Assembly: GCA_930367215.1 (NCBI GenBank)
Contig: OV884058.1
Location: 219,894,208-219,958,207, forward strand
Direction: 5' to 3'
Origin: Pollenia angustigena
Lineage: Eukaryota > Arthropoda > Insecta > Diptera > Polleniidae
Length of the DNA stretch: 64,000 bases
The notes beneath the pieces are model-generated. The model worked only from the letters and a program-made list of their open reading frames with translations, was not told the origin of the DNA and did not search any database. Position numbers and translations under genes: made by a program. Positions 47,485 through 57,821 of the stretch are shown here, one piece after another. Within the stretch, counting starts at the first letter, position 1, and every line of letters begins with the position of its first letter.

Positions 47485-47724
47485 CACAGAAAAAAATTGA
47501 AATTGATTTCAATTAAAAAATTTGTGATATTAATTAAAAAATTAATTACATTTGCACCAGTAAACAAATTAATAGTATTAATTAAACCAGTTAATAGTAT
47601 TAATTAAACGTTTAATTTACTTGATTAAACGTTTAATTCACTTGATTAAATTTTTAAGTAAAACTGATTTTATTTTTGATTAATGCTTTAATTGGTGAAA
47701 AATTTTGGAGAATTTTTTCTGTGT
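47485..47724. mobile_element. MITE with CACAGAAAAAA ends and internal TTAATTAAA repeats
   Basis: CACAGAAAAAAATT at the left is repeated inverted at the right (AATTTTTTCTGTG). Inside, AGTTAATAGTATTAATTAAAC-like and CGTTTAATTNACTTGATTAAA units occur twice each. 240 bp, non-coding. Confidence 0.68.
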
Positions 47725-48389
47725 GATCACAAGCCTGAGTAATGTGATTCGACCATGTTAAAGTTCTGATAAATATTGCTTCTTAATTTCTTGCTGAGTC
47801 TACAATACCGATTTTTGAATCACAAAAAAAAAAAAAAAATATATTTGTCTTTAAATCAATTTGAAAGTTTTTGTCTACAGAACCAAGCACCCCAGGTTCG
47901 CTACCTGCCAAAAGGCGAAAAATGTTCATCATAGTTTTCGAGTTTTTAAAGTTAAGTTGCTTTAACCCCCATCCAAACAATCCACCCAAGAAGATCCCTG
48001 ACCTCTCCATCCCCTGGAAGAGAGGTTAACATCATGGCAAAAATTAGGTATGAATCAAAGATTACGAAGGTTTCCCACCACTACACAAAATACAAGGAGG
48101 GCGTTGTTTCTAGACAACAACATATGGTAGCCCCATTATCCTTGGTCCTGCTACATCAGACCAATCATCTACTTAGCTGGAACAACAACCGATTAATAAA
48201 ACTGATACAAGGCAAAATATCAATACTAAATGAAGGAATGATACTCCAAAAACAAGGCCAGTGAAATCTTAAATGGGAAGAGAAGATTAGTTGGCGTATG
48301 CAGGCACCAACTTGAATCGGGGCGGTTCAACATATAATGTAGGGGTTTCACGCCCAAAGAGTAAGCAACTTATAGCACACAAGTTTCAT

Positions 48390-48855
48390 CTTATTGCCAG
48401 TCAGAGGTTGCACCTGTGGGGAAACCAGGAAAATCTGGCCCATCATAGATGAAAAAAGGACACGGCGGGCATTACAGCTGTCCAGACATCATCTAAGAAC
48501 CCTAATTGCGGTTATAACTGGCCACTGGCCCATTGGGAGGCAAGTTCAGTGGCTGGGGCTCCCTTATAATGACTTATGTAGAAGCTGCGGCGATGAGGAG
48601 GAGGAAGAGTCAACAGAACATCTTCTCTGTAATTGTACGGCATTCGAAGACTTAAGACTTTAAATATTTGGTCGATGAGCCCTTGGGGACTTTACATGTC
48701 TCTCTGATATTGATTTGGCTGCGTGGGAATACTAGCAGCCAGGTAACATAAGATCCATGGGAGACTGTGCAACATGGTGACAAAACGGGAACTAATTAAT
48801 GGATCCACGTGAGCAATGCTTGATCACGGCTGCCAATGGAACCTAACCTAAATAG
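48390..48855 (+). pseudogene. LINE 3' tail with zinc-knuckle domain (I/LOA/R1-like)
   Basis: From 48394 the frame reads RTRRALQLSRHHLRTLIAVI then TGHWPIG, LGLPYNDLCRSCGDEEEEES and TEHLLCNCTAF. The spacing CxxC...HLLCxC is the zinc-knuckle-like C-terminal domain after RNase H in one group of insect LINEs. After a stop the frame goes on (LGDFTCLSDIDLAAWEY). The similarity stops at a short AACCTAACCTAAA tract near 48842-48853, the sort of simple 3' tail these elements have. The reverse transcriptase is absent. The Cys/His residues are present. Confidence 0.8.
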
Positions 48856-48859
48856 AAAC

Positions 48860-49680
48860 AATGCAACAATTCGTGTAAGATGGAGATGCTTTGTGTAAGC
48901 TATATGCTCCCAAAAGGGGCAACGGAAAATTCATTCGTTATACTGAGTATTCGTTAAATGGGGATTCCACTGTATTATCATATCAGATTATTGAACAAGA
49001 CATTAGACAAAGAATTTATTAAAATCACAACATATTTTAATCACAACAATTAAATTAAATGACTAGAGAGACAAATGCCTTCATCGAAAATAATTCTTGC
49101 AAACTATTGTTAAGAGCATTTTCTCTTGAAAATGTTTGCAATACATGGTAACAACAACCAGACAGACCAGATTCCACATAAAAAAATGGTCTGGCGCTGG
49201 TGGTGTCTTTTAAAAATGTTTGCAAATTGACTTGTATTCCCCACTACCTACGCGGTTGCTTATTGACTGACTGACTTATTTGATTTAGTTATTGCTGTCA
49301 TGTTTTCAACTGATTCGTAGCGAAATTGAGCTTTTGCTACTTTGCCTTCGATTTGGATTTAATAATAAATTGTAATCACATATTTGAACAAATTAATTTA
49401 TGGAAAGATTGAAAAGGAATAAATTATTGTAAACAGGTGACAATTATCTGGATACTCGAGAAGAGAAGTTATGCAAGTTAATATTTATAATTTGTAAGTA
49501 ATTGGCTTAAATGATTTTGGATATGAAAAATAGTTCTTGAAAGTGGCTGCAAACTGTGAATAAATATTTTTAAAACTTTAAGTTTAGATTGTTAAAAATT
49601 AACCGTTATTTTAATAAAATATTGCATAATAAAGCCAACTTTTTAGACAATGGTTTGTAACTGTGTACTCAGAAGTAAGA
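48860..49680. other. Spacer without recognised features
   Basis: No open reading frame or structured repeat was supported in this 0.8-kb stretch. Confidence 0.45.
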
Positions 49681-49684
49681 GTGA

Positions 49685-49830
49685 TATATTCGGCCACGCC
49701 CACTTCTCCAAACTCGCCCACATTTAGTTGTATATTATGTATTGATAACCAAGATTTATACAACTTTTAGATACCAGCAGAATGTAATGCATTTTCTGGC
49801 CCGCTAAAGCCTTCGTCAGCATTCTTTGTA
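49685..49830 (+). repeat. Fragment of the ~130-bp repeat family
   Basis: ATATTCGGCCACGCCCACTTCTCCAAACTCGCCCACATTTAG-type text and TATTGATAACCAAGATTT match one unit of the family at 39060-39470 and 53190-54290; only the landmark order is used. Another partial repeat with 'TACCAGTTGAAGAA' words (50165, 50343) follows at 49960-50460. Confidence 0.55.
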
Positions 49831-49959
49831 TGTTATAACATACATACATACATTTGTTTTTTTTCGTCTTTGTAGATCGAATTGTCGAGGGAGCCATCTC
49901 CGGTCCATATATTATCTTTCACTCAAGTTCGTGAATGTTTAATAAAAAGAAATCAGATA

Positions 49960-50470
49960 GTACCAATTGAAAATTAAAAACTGTTTCTCAATCTTTCTGG
50001 ACTCTGCACGTTGCATGTTATGTTTCTGAGTTCAGTATTGATAAAAATTACAAATGTACCAGTTAAAGAACGATAAAGTACCAAAAAAACCCTTTAACAG
50101 ATTCTCATTTACTCAGAACCTTGAATGTTCAATTTTATGTTTCTAGGTCTAATATTAACGGAAATTCAAAAAGTACCAGTTGAAGAACAAAAAGTACCAA
50201 AAAGTTTCCTTTATAGATTCGCACCCACTCAGGACATCGCATGTTTAATTTTTTGTTTCTATGCCTAATATTAAAACGAAAATCCCTTACAGATTCTTAT
50301 TCATTCAGAGCCATGTATGTTTAATTTTATGTGTCTAATACCAGTTGAAGAAAGAAAAAAATGCCAGCAGTTTTCATCTTATAGGATCTCATTTACTCAG
50401 GACCATGATCCTCTTTATGTTTTTAAGTTCAATATTATAGAAAATTCTAAAACTACCACCTGCAGTACCA
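49960..50470. repeat. Irregular tandem (~115-bp) of TACCAGTTGAAGAAC text
   Basis: Units with CATTTACTCAGNACC, ATGTTTAATTTTATGTTTCT, TAATATTA and AGTACCAGTTGAAGAAC recur at about 49960, 50100, 50215 and 50310, with gaps and truncations. This is non-coding. Confidence 0.5.
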
Positions 50471-50594
50471 CACAAGCAGCGTTGCCATTTGTCAAGATTT
50501 CCTTTTTTTGCAAGTTTTTTGAGATGCCAAAAAGTTTTAATTTATTTAAAGTTTTTTCAAGTTTTTTATAAATATATAAAGTTTTTCAAGTTTT

Positions 50595-51104
50595 CATCCC
50601 AAAGATATTGATTTAGGCGCTGAATTAATTTCAGCACTAGCTTCATATAAATTATCTGAAGATAATGAAACAGACTTAAGTGTTCATTTTTTAAAGTTTT
50701 ATGTTGAACTTTGCAATGGATTGTTAAAAAGGTTCGATTTTGATAACGACTTCCTCAAACAAGTTGAAGTTAAAGAACATTTTAATGTAATAAAAGGTAA
50801 TTAAAAAAGTATTGCTCAATTATGTGCTATTTTCCCAAATGTTGTAGATGTAAGTGATATTTCCTTTAATATTTTGGAACATAATTTACAATAAGAGCCA
50901 AATATTGAGAGTTTTTGGGAGGATGTATTTAAAGTAAGACGTTATGATAAGTCCGAAGCTTTTCCATATTTAAAGAAATTAGTTTATTCAATTTTGTCAT
51001 TAACAATATCTACAGCAAATGTAGAGCGTATTTCCTCAAAAATTAATTCAAACAAAAACAGTGTTAGCAACAAATTAGAAATACCAACTTATGTGACTTT
51101 TTGA
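50595..51104 (+). pseudogene. hAT-family transposase C-terminus (dimerisation domain relic)
   Basis: One frame of exactly 170 codons with two internal stops runs HPKDIDLGAELISALASYKL ... FWEDVFKVRRYDKSEAFPYL followed by KKLVYSILSLTISTANVERI, SSKINSNKNSV, ending at TGA. The block [SxTxANVERxxSxxxxxK] is the conserved C-terminal dimerisation motif of hAT transposases and hAT-derived host proteins. There is no BED zinc finger or catalytic core upstream. Two stops show it is a relic. Its end lies 36 bases before the Tc1/mariner copy at 51143. A domesticated hAT-like gene is excluded by the stops. Confidence 0.78.
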
Positions 51105-51142
51105 AACAAATAACAGTGATTGTAAGAATTGGCTTATTTATA

Positions 51143-52052
51143 TCGGATGATTTTTTAGCTATTATCTTTTTGGCAACACTGGTTTAAACAGCTGACGCAC
51201 ATTTCGTGTTTTGTTTCACTGTTAAACATCTTCAGTTTGTTCTATAATTTAACCATGAATCGTCTTACAAACGAACAACGCTTGCAAATTATTGAATTTT
51301 ATTATCAAAATGCGTGCTCTGTTAAGAAAGTTCAACGCGCGCTTCTTCCATTTTATGGTCAGTTTAATCGACCCACTGAAGCGGCTATTCGGGCTATTGT
51401 GACTAAATTTCGCACCAAATTTACATTGTTGGACATTAAACCACCAACACGCTTACGTAGAGTAAGAAGTGAAGAAAATATCGCAGCTGTATCGGCCAGT
51501 GTTAATGATGACCATCAATTATCGATTCGTAGCCGTTCGCAGCAATTGGGCCTATGTTACTCAACAACGTGAGATGATATCCAACTTTTTTGCCCAAAAT
51601 GCAAGAGCTTGACTTGCATGACATGTGGTTTCAACAAGACGGTGCCACATGCCACACAGCACGCTTAACAATGGACTTATTGAGAGGCGAGTTCGGTGAA
51701 CTTTTATTTCACGTTCGGTACCGGTCAATGGGCCGCCTAGATCGTGCGACTTAACGCCTTTAGAATATTTTTTGTGTGGCTATGTTAAAGCTCATGTCTG
51801 TACACACACGCCCGCTTCAATTGACAAATTGGAAGACAACATTGAAGCATTTATTCATGAGATACCAGCCGAAATATTGGAAAGAGTATTCCAAAATTGA
51901 GGCGCAGTCACGGTCAAGATTTGCATGAAATAATCTTCAAACATTAAATAATATGGACCGTACGTACTTTCGATTTAAATAAAGATTTCATGCATTTTTC
52001 TGAATTGTATGTTTTTTTTTAACTTTCCTATAGCTCTTAAAAAATCACCAGA
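51143..52052 (+). mobile_element. Tc1/mariner-superfamily element, copy 3 (internally deleted)
   Basis: It begins TCGGATGATTTTTTAGCTAT and ends AGCTCTTAAAAAATCACCAGA, flanked by TA (51141-51142 and 52053-52054). At 910 bp it is nearly the same length as copies 1 and 2, though a different part of the transposase is missing. Confidence 0.87.
51255..51947 (+). pseudogene. Rosa-like Tc1/mariner transposase, copy 3, deleted
   Basis: The N-terminal ~106 residues are complete and in frame: MNRLTNEQRLQIIEFYYQNA, then RALLPFYGQFNRPTEAAIRA, TKFTLLDIKPPTRLRRVR and LGLCYSTT. This shows the paired helix-turn-helix layout that copies 1 and 2 lost. The sequence then jumps to REMISNFF, deleting both the first catalytic Asp block and the segment after it. 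Downstream, DLHDMWFQQDGATCHTARLT, CDLTPLEYFLC (PLDY changed to PLEY), PASIDKLEDNIEAFIHEIPA and HLHEIIFKH-type text are shifted between frames. Inactive. Confidence 0.87.
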
Positions 52053-52540
52053 TATTTAATCTTTTTATATCTGCAAATAAAATGAATTTCTAATACATTT
52101 TGGTATTTTCTTTTAAAAATTTGGCAATTTTGAAAAAAAAATTTTTTTCTTGCGAAAACAAGTTTTTTATTCTGAGATAACAAGATTTTTTTTTTAAATA
52201 TATGGTAACGCTGCACAGAAGTAAAAGAAAGACATTTAGTTTCCCGTATTTCCCCTTTTTGATACTTTTTTTTTCTCCATTGAAGTATAAACAAATTATC
52301 ATTATTTAATTCGTATTTGTCAATACATGGAGAAAAATGTTTTGAAAAAAGTTAAACGTTCGAATTTCCAAAAAATGCCATACTAATATTTGTTACGAAT
52401 TTAGTCTAATTGGGTGACATAGAAGCTCCAATAGGGAAGAATTTCAAAAAAGCACCAGACACCTGTCTACTTTTTTTTAGTTTTGGAGAAATGACGTTAC
52501 CGAACATACCTGTTTTTACCCCATCAGATTTTAATAAAAT

Positions 52541-52742
52541 ATATGGGCAGTTCCAGCGAAAAGTCTACTTTTTGTAAAATTTTATATTTATAGTTTTTTT
52601 ATATTTAGGAGTCAAGCGAAACTAGCTCTACATTAAGTAACAAAAGGAATAATGGTTGAACAACATGGTCCTAAAATACAACCTTATTTCCATTCTGGCG
52701 TTACATTAAAAAAAGTAGACTTTCCGCTGAAAATGCCCATAT
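52541..52742. mobile_element. MITE with ATATGGGCA ends
   Basis: ATATGGGCAGTTCCAGCGAAA then GTCTACTTTTT at the left is repeated inverted at the right (AAAAAGTAGACTTTCCGCTG then GCCCATAT). About 200 bp, non-coding. Confidence 0.7.
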
Positions 52743-53266
52743 GTAGTACATATGGTACATATTATGTACCTTAAAACCAGCAAAGATTTTTAAATTTTAT
52801 AGCTTGAAAAATAATTCTATTAATGTCCAAAGCTTGCTGAATAAGGTTTTATACAAAACGTCTTGCTCAATTCGCAGTCTTATTCGGTTTTGTAATGAAA
52901 GTCAAAATCCACTTCCGTTTTTTTAACGTCACGCCAGCGCATACTTTTGCTTATCTCTGCAAATCCTTAACGTCGATTGCTGTAATTTTTTTTCTGAACA
53001 TATTGCTACTTCATTACTTTGTATATATAAAAACCCTTTTTACAAATATGACTTCCTTAATTAATTTTTTTACATTTTGTGGTACAAATATCACGACACG
53101 TCAAAATGGAAATGCCCATATATTGCGCACTTCCGTTACCAAATACCTCTCAAATGTTGTATTTTTTGTTAAAATCGGTTGACAAACTTTTTTGAGCCAC
53201 GCCTACTTCTTCAATTCCGCCTACATTTTGTGGGATGATGTGTTTTTAAAACCGAGATGTTTGTAC

Positions 53267-54006
53267 TATAGATGCCAAACGGGAAATCCCGAATCCCGAA
53301 ATCCCGGGATTTTTCGTGATTGACAAATCCCGAATCCCGGGTTTTATTTTTTTTATAATTCTTATTTTTCTTTTTTTAAAATAAATCTATATATATAAAA
53401 CAGGATGTGTGTATGTATGTATGTATGTATGTATGTATGTATGTATGTATGTATGTATGTATGTAGCGTATGGACTCCAAAACGGCTGGGCCGATGTTGA
53501 TGCAATTTTCAGGGAATCTTTAGAATGTTCAGGCGGGTGACACTGTGAAGTCTGATTTTTGATTTTCGGTCTTTGGGCGGAGGGGCGTGGCAAAATCCAA
53601 TTTTCATATTGCAACACCAATGACATCTATATAATTTGGACGATTTTTTCTTTAAAATGATCGCCAACTTAGATTTATACGAAAAGAAAATTTTGCTCCC
53701 TCCCACTTTTACGCTTTTTCGAATAACCTAAAATCAGAAAACGGCTCCATCGATTTGACTAATTTTTCTTTCAAATGTTCGTATCTTTTTAACGGATTTT
53801 AAAAATCGAACGCAAACATTTCTCCTAATTTGGACAGGACAACGTCTGTCGGGTCAGCTAGTGTTATATACTATATAGTACCTTTTGAAAATTCATAAGT
53901 AAATAAAAAAAGTGTTGTAAAATTAAAAGAACTCCCGAAAAATCCCGAAATCCCGGGATCCAGAAATCCCGTGATTTTCTAAAATCAATCCCGATTGGCA
54001 TCCCTA
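53267..54006. mobile_element. TIR element with (A)ATCCCG repeats, hAT-like ends
   Basis: The left end TATAGATGCCAAACGGG and the right end, inverted, TAGGGATGCCAATCGGG agree closely. Inside both ends AATCCCGAAATCCCGGGATT repeats occur in opposite orientation (53282-53345, 53930-53990). The TAGGG-type terminus suggests hAT, but I found no convincing 8-bp duplication (GTTTGTAC versus ATTTGGAA). It interrupts the ~130-bp repeat and itself contains the Helentron-like copy B. Confidence 0.62.
53384..53861 (-). mobile_element. Helentron-like non-autonomous repeat, copy B (single unit)
   Basis: On the minus strand it starts CTAGCTGACCCGACAGACGT and ends near ATCTATATATATAAAACAGG. The body matches 35060-35880, but with one copy of the 247-bp unit instead of about 2.6. 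Beside the TA end it carries (TATG)n at 53411-53465 and the words ACGGCTGGGCCGATGTTGAT and CAGGCGGGTGACACTGTGAA. Confidence 0.72.
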
Positions 54007-54599
54007 ATTTGGAATCTTTAGCTCTTTTCGTGTTCCAGATATAATGTTACTTTTTTAGAGTGCCACGCCCACTTCTCCAATCCCGCCCACATTTTGTGGG
54101 ATGTTGTGTTTTAATAACCGAGATGTTTGCACCAAATTTGGAAACTTTAGCTCTTTTCGTTCTCCACATATAAAGACATTTTTAAAAGCGCCACGCCCAC
54201 TTCTCTTTTTAGATAGGTTTTTGATACATTGATAACCAAGATGCTTGTACTTAGTTTGGAAGCTTTTTTTTTACCTTCGGTGAAGGGTATTAAAAAATTC
54301 CAAAATTACTAAACTAAAACTTGAACTTTCACGTCAAATATTTAAATATTTCAGTTTTATTAAAGGTTAATAAAACTAATTTTCATATAAAATTCGTCTT
54401 ATTAACCTGTTATAAGCATGGAATATTGTTTATGAATAAAGCCTTTAGTATTTCAAATTGTTTAAAAGGAATTTATTTATTGGTAAACAATTTTTAGATA
54501 AAACTGATTTTCTTTTTATTTCGTTTTTGTTTTTTTATATTTATAAAATTTAAACGATAATTTTATATTTTTCATATTGAATTTTCGTTTTATTTTGTT

Positions 54600-54880
54600 G
54601 ATTTTTGCCATCATCATCTCTACTCATTAAAAGTTCAAGTCTATTTTTGCGCATGAAAAGCAACGATTCGCTGTTTTTGTATCGTTTATTAGATGATAAT
54701 GATTATAGCGATGATAATGATGATGATGACGATGATGGGAATGGTGATAATGAGAATGGTGTACCACATCTACAAATGCACATTCAATTCAATACACACA
54801 TCATCTGTACAACTTTTATACGATATTAAATAAAAATTTTCTTTATAATTTAAATTTTGTTGTTGTTGTTGTTGTATTTT
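54600..54880. repeat. GAT and GTT microsatellites
   Basis: GATGATAATGATTATAGCGA and GATGATGATGACGATGATGG lie at 54693-54740, and TTGTTGTTGTTGTTG at 54857-54871. The short plus-strand frame rich in Asp/Asn (DDNDYSDDNDDDDDDGNGDN) is their translation. Confidence 0.6.
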
Positions 54881-55159
54881 TCATGAAGATTTTTCTGTAA
54901 GATATTTTATTTATTTTTACGCTAATGGTCATACTACAAAGAGTCAAGGTGTGATCAATTAATCGTTTGTTATGCAGCATTAAATAAGGAATGTTTGCAA
55001 AGATTTATGGATTTTTAAATGTTTTGTAAGAAGCGTTTTAGTTGAATTTTGGAATGTAATAAAAATTGAAAAAATTTTGCAAAATCAGATTATAAGTTTT
55101 TGACACACAAATTCAACAGAGATCAACAAAACAAGATAACGCATTGCGCTGGCCCGTTA

Positions 55160-56027
55160 TGCTAGAAACAGAATTGGGACGAACGACGAACTTCGCATAG
55201 TACGACGAATTCGTCGGCAAGAATTCGTTGCGTAAACCTTACATTTTTTTTAATTTTTTAAAAACTATTAATCAGGTATGTCCTAAAATCCATATCGACT
55301 CGAAATGGATTTCTTCAGCATTTTTGGTTTTCTGCATTTCGATTTTGAGATCTCAAAATAGTTTTTGGGCCTGTTTCAAATTTTGCAATTTTTCGCGAAT
55401 TTCAGCCATGTTCGCGATTTGTTTCTGTAGGTTTTTTAATTCTTTACAGCTTTCACGATTTATAATAAATAGAAGACTTTGGTAACATGCCGCTGTTAGC
55501 AAATTTTCCGCTAATTTAGCAATTTTTACAAAATTTTTGCCATTCCTTATAGTTTTAGGGACTTTTAATCAATTTTATGGCTTGTTTGAAATATTAAAAT
55601 TTTTTGCGATTTTCGCCATTTTTGCAAAGTTTTTTTTTTGCCAATTTCCGACATTTTGTTTTCTTTTTTCCCTCATTTAGCGATTTCTAATAAATTTTAG
55701 TGTTTGTTTAAAAGTTTGCAATTTTTTCGCGAATTTTAGCCAAGTTCGCAATAGAAGCGAATTGTCCTTGTAACTCTTCACAGATTTCACGATTTTTAAT
55801 AAATCATGAACTTTGCTATCATGCTGCGCTGTCCCTTTCCCAATTTACTCGTCATTCGTCTGCGTAAGAAATAGAAATAAACCTATCGCAGAGTTCGTTA
55901 CGCACGACGAATTTAGTTCTACGCAATGATCGTGTGTACTTGCATATGCACCAATGTGTTCTATTTCTGGTGACGAATATTCGTTGCGAATAATTCGTCG
56001 TTCGCCCCAGTTGTGTTTCTATAGCAT
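55160..56027. mobile_element. MITE with TTA target duplication (PIF/Harbinger-like)
   Basis: The left end TGCTAGAAACAGAATTGGGA, then CGAACGACGAA, is repeated inverted at the right (TTCGTCGTTCGCCCCAGTTG then TTTCTATAGCA). TTA flanks both ends (55157-55159, 56028-56030), the TWA target of PIF/Harbinger transposases. Inside, a ~110-bp block (TTTGCAATTTTTCGCGAATT, AGCCATGTTCGC, TTTCACGATTTATAATAAAT, AACATGCCGCTG) at 55380-55495 recurs at about 55705-55830. No transposase is present. Confidence 0.75.
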
Positions 56028-56409
56028 TATACTGTTGTGTGACGTAGACATAGAATTTGGGCTTAAACAAAGTACAACTCTTTGTATAAAATGCTTACAA
56101 CAAACATTCATTTGCATTCTAGGATAACGTAGATGCGCAGTTGAATTTTTTTTTGTACTGCCGAGTGCGCAGTCTTAATTTTTTTTTGATTCATGCAATT
56201 TCAATAATTCTGTTGTTAGCCTTTTTATTTTGCACTTTTCCTTTAAAATGTACTCAAAAAGTTTTTGAAATAAAAAATGGACTTTATGTGTTGTTGGGAG
56301 ATCGATTGTTCGACTTTTCGGTTAAGAATTTAAAAAATAACCGGCTAACCGGTTTTGTTTAAAAAATATTTAGACAATTCACAAAGTGTTCTATTGTGTC
56401 ATTTTATCT

Positions 56410-56466
56410 TTTAATATTCGTATCGGTATCAGTATCGTATCAGCCAAAAGGCGTATCGTTACTTCC
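56410..56466. mobile_element. Isolated right end of a hAT-type element
   Basis: GTATCGGTATCAGTATCGTA, then CAAAAGGCGTATCGTTAC and TTCCCTA match the right end of the 26124-27808 element with substitutions. I could not find the left end nearby, so this copy is truncated. Confidence 0.55.
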
Positions 56467-56469
56467 CTA

Positions 56470-56580
56470 CTAAAAAGTGCATTTTTGTGTAGAAGGTGAC
56501 TTTTGTTGTGAACAGTAACTATTTATTTAAACAGTGAATTATTGTAACAAAAATTGACTTTTTGTAAACAGTGGCTATTG
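56470..56580. repeat. Minisatellite relic (AAAAAGTGCATTTTTGTGT units)
   Basis: About five diverged units of the form AAAAGTG..TTTTTGTGTA. They fit the dyad design of the arrays at 37080 and 59560. Confidence 0.5.
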
Positions 56581-56832
56581 ACTGCCAGCCGTCGTCAATG
56601 GCGGTGAGTTTAAAACGGCAAACCCTTCTGAAGTGATTATGTGGTTATAATCGAAACGTAAGAGCAGGCTGTCCGTAGAAACCTGGGTTCGATTCCCAGC
56701 TTTGTTAAAAAAGTATCAATAAATTTAAATTTTTTTCATCTTGTAAAATGTCTTTCTTCTTAAAAATAATTTAATGAAAATTTAAAATTCCTGCTTAAAA
56801 TATCAAAATTTGGAATCGAAACCATAAACAGT
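56581..56832 (+). mobile_element. tRNA-derived SINE, copy 2 (plus strand)
   Basis: The head GCCGTCGTCAATGGCGGTGA then GTTTAAAACGGCAAACCC resembles the 5' half of a class II tRNA with a degenerate A box. ACCTGGGTTCGATTCCCAGC holds a perfect B box and T arm. The body ATCAATAAATTTAA, TTGTAAAATGTCTTTC, AATTTAATGAAAATTTAA, TATCAAAATTTGGA matches the minus-strand copies at 15565 and 62820. It is the best preserved head of the family here. Confidence 0.82.
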
Positions 56833-57077
56833 ACCCATGTTCTATAACTTTAGTGAGAACTTGTCGATTCGAAAAGATGTGAAACAAACTATTCCATCGT
56901 TTCTCGAAAAGTGAGAAAAAAGTGTGTCTGTAACTCATGTCGAAAATATCAAAAGAGATTACGTCGCTACGTTATAAATGTCATAACATTGTACTCGAAG
57001 CCGGTGTGACATTGCAGGCGTTAAGAACGCTAGTCACAAATATTTTAGACGGCGACCAAAATTTACCAAAATTGATA
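56833..57077. other. Spacer without recognised features
   Basis: A short unique-looking stretch between the SINE and the pogo-like element. No gene was seen. Confidence 0.4.
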
Positions 57078-57819
57078 TAGTCAAATCCCGATAATTCGTA
57101 CCCCGATAAATCGTAATTCCCGATAATTCGTAATAAACTGTCGGTCCCTTGAAAAAATCTCGTTAATTCGTAAAATTTCCATACATATTGGTCCCCTCGC
57201 TAATTCGTAATTTTTTTCCAAAAAAAATCTTCTTAACCTCTTATAAATCGTAAGTGTTTGCTATCTTAGGCCCGTTTTCACAACTAACCGATAGCTAAAG
57301 GTAGGATTTTATCGGCCATATAAAAAGTGTTCCATTATTACAACTTTAATTTTACCTACCAGATAGGATGAACCTAAATTTACTTTATCGCTCACTTTAG
57401 GTTAAAATAAAGTTTTAATAATGGAACAATTTTTATAAGGCCTTTTAAAGTCTACTTTTAGCTATCGATAAGTTGTGAAAATGGGCCTAAGACTTATAAT
57501 TCGTAATAAAAACAACAGAAATATGGAAAGAATGATTTTTGTTTGCCACTGTTTTATTTTTGCGTGGGTTTTTGCTTGTGTGTGGGTTAATTTTCTTAAG
57601 GTCAGTTTGTTACATGAATAATTTTTATGTATAATTTTTATATATTTCAATTTAACAATTGTTTTTTTTATCGTTTTAGTAAATAAATTTAAAAACCCCG
57701 TTTATTCGTATTTATTTTATTTTAACCCCGTTAAATCGAAACCCCGCTAAATCGAAAACCCTTATAATTCGTAAGAAATGGCCGGTCCCTTGCGATTACG
57801 AATTATCGGGATTCTACTG
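57078..57819. mobile_element. Pogo/Tigger-like MITE with CAGTAGAATCCCGATAATTC ends
   Basis: The right end, read inverted, is CAGTAGAATCCCGATAATTC followed by GTAAT; the left end is TAGTCAAATCCCGATAATTC followed by GTA. TA flanks both sides (57076-57077, 57820-57821). Inside are many CCCGNTAAATCGNAA and ATAATTCGTAA words in both orientations, and a repeated CGGTCCCTTG near each end. CAGT-type termini with a TA target fit the pogo branch of Tc1/mariner. It has no transposase and is interrupted by another MITE (57265-57491). Confidence 0.78.
57265..57491. mobile_element. MITE with ~80-bp inverted ends nested in the pogo-like element
   Basis: CTTAGGCCCGTTTTCACAAC, then CGATAGCTAAA and TGTTCCATTATT at the left are matched inverted at the right (AATAATGGAACAATTTTTAT, TAGCTATCGATAAGTTGTGA, GGGCCTAAG). 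The arms take up most of the 227 bp. No clear target duplication. It resembles the TAAGGCCCG element at 16405. Confidence 0.75.
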
Positions 57820-57821
57820 TA

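Larger units (their letters stand above)
53190..54290 (+). repeat. ~130-bp repeat family array, split by a TIR element
   Basis: Landmarks GCCACGCCTACTTCTTCAAT (53193), GCCACGCCCACTTCTCCAAT (54061) and GCCACGCCCACTTCTC (54188) are each followed by GATAACCNAGATG and TTTGGAAN. When the 53267-54006 insertion is removed the spacing is about 131 and 127 bp, so the array was regular before insertion. It ends TTACCTTCGGTGAAGGGTAT at 54272, the hairpin-like terminus also seen at 8627 and 39709. Confidence 0.65.

Noticed and set aside
48034..48264. 76-residue plus-strand frame upstream of the LINE tail
   Set aside because: It may be decayed LINE sequence, but I recognise no motif in it and cannot place it in the element.
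50595..51104. Domesticated hAT-derived host gene
   Set aside because: Two in-frame stops lie between the conserved parts and there is no upstream catalytic or zinc-finger region.
54605..54829. Small acidic protein rich in Asp and Asn
   Set aside because: The acidic part is a GAT/AAT microsatellite; nothing else supports a gene.
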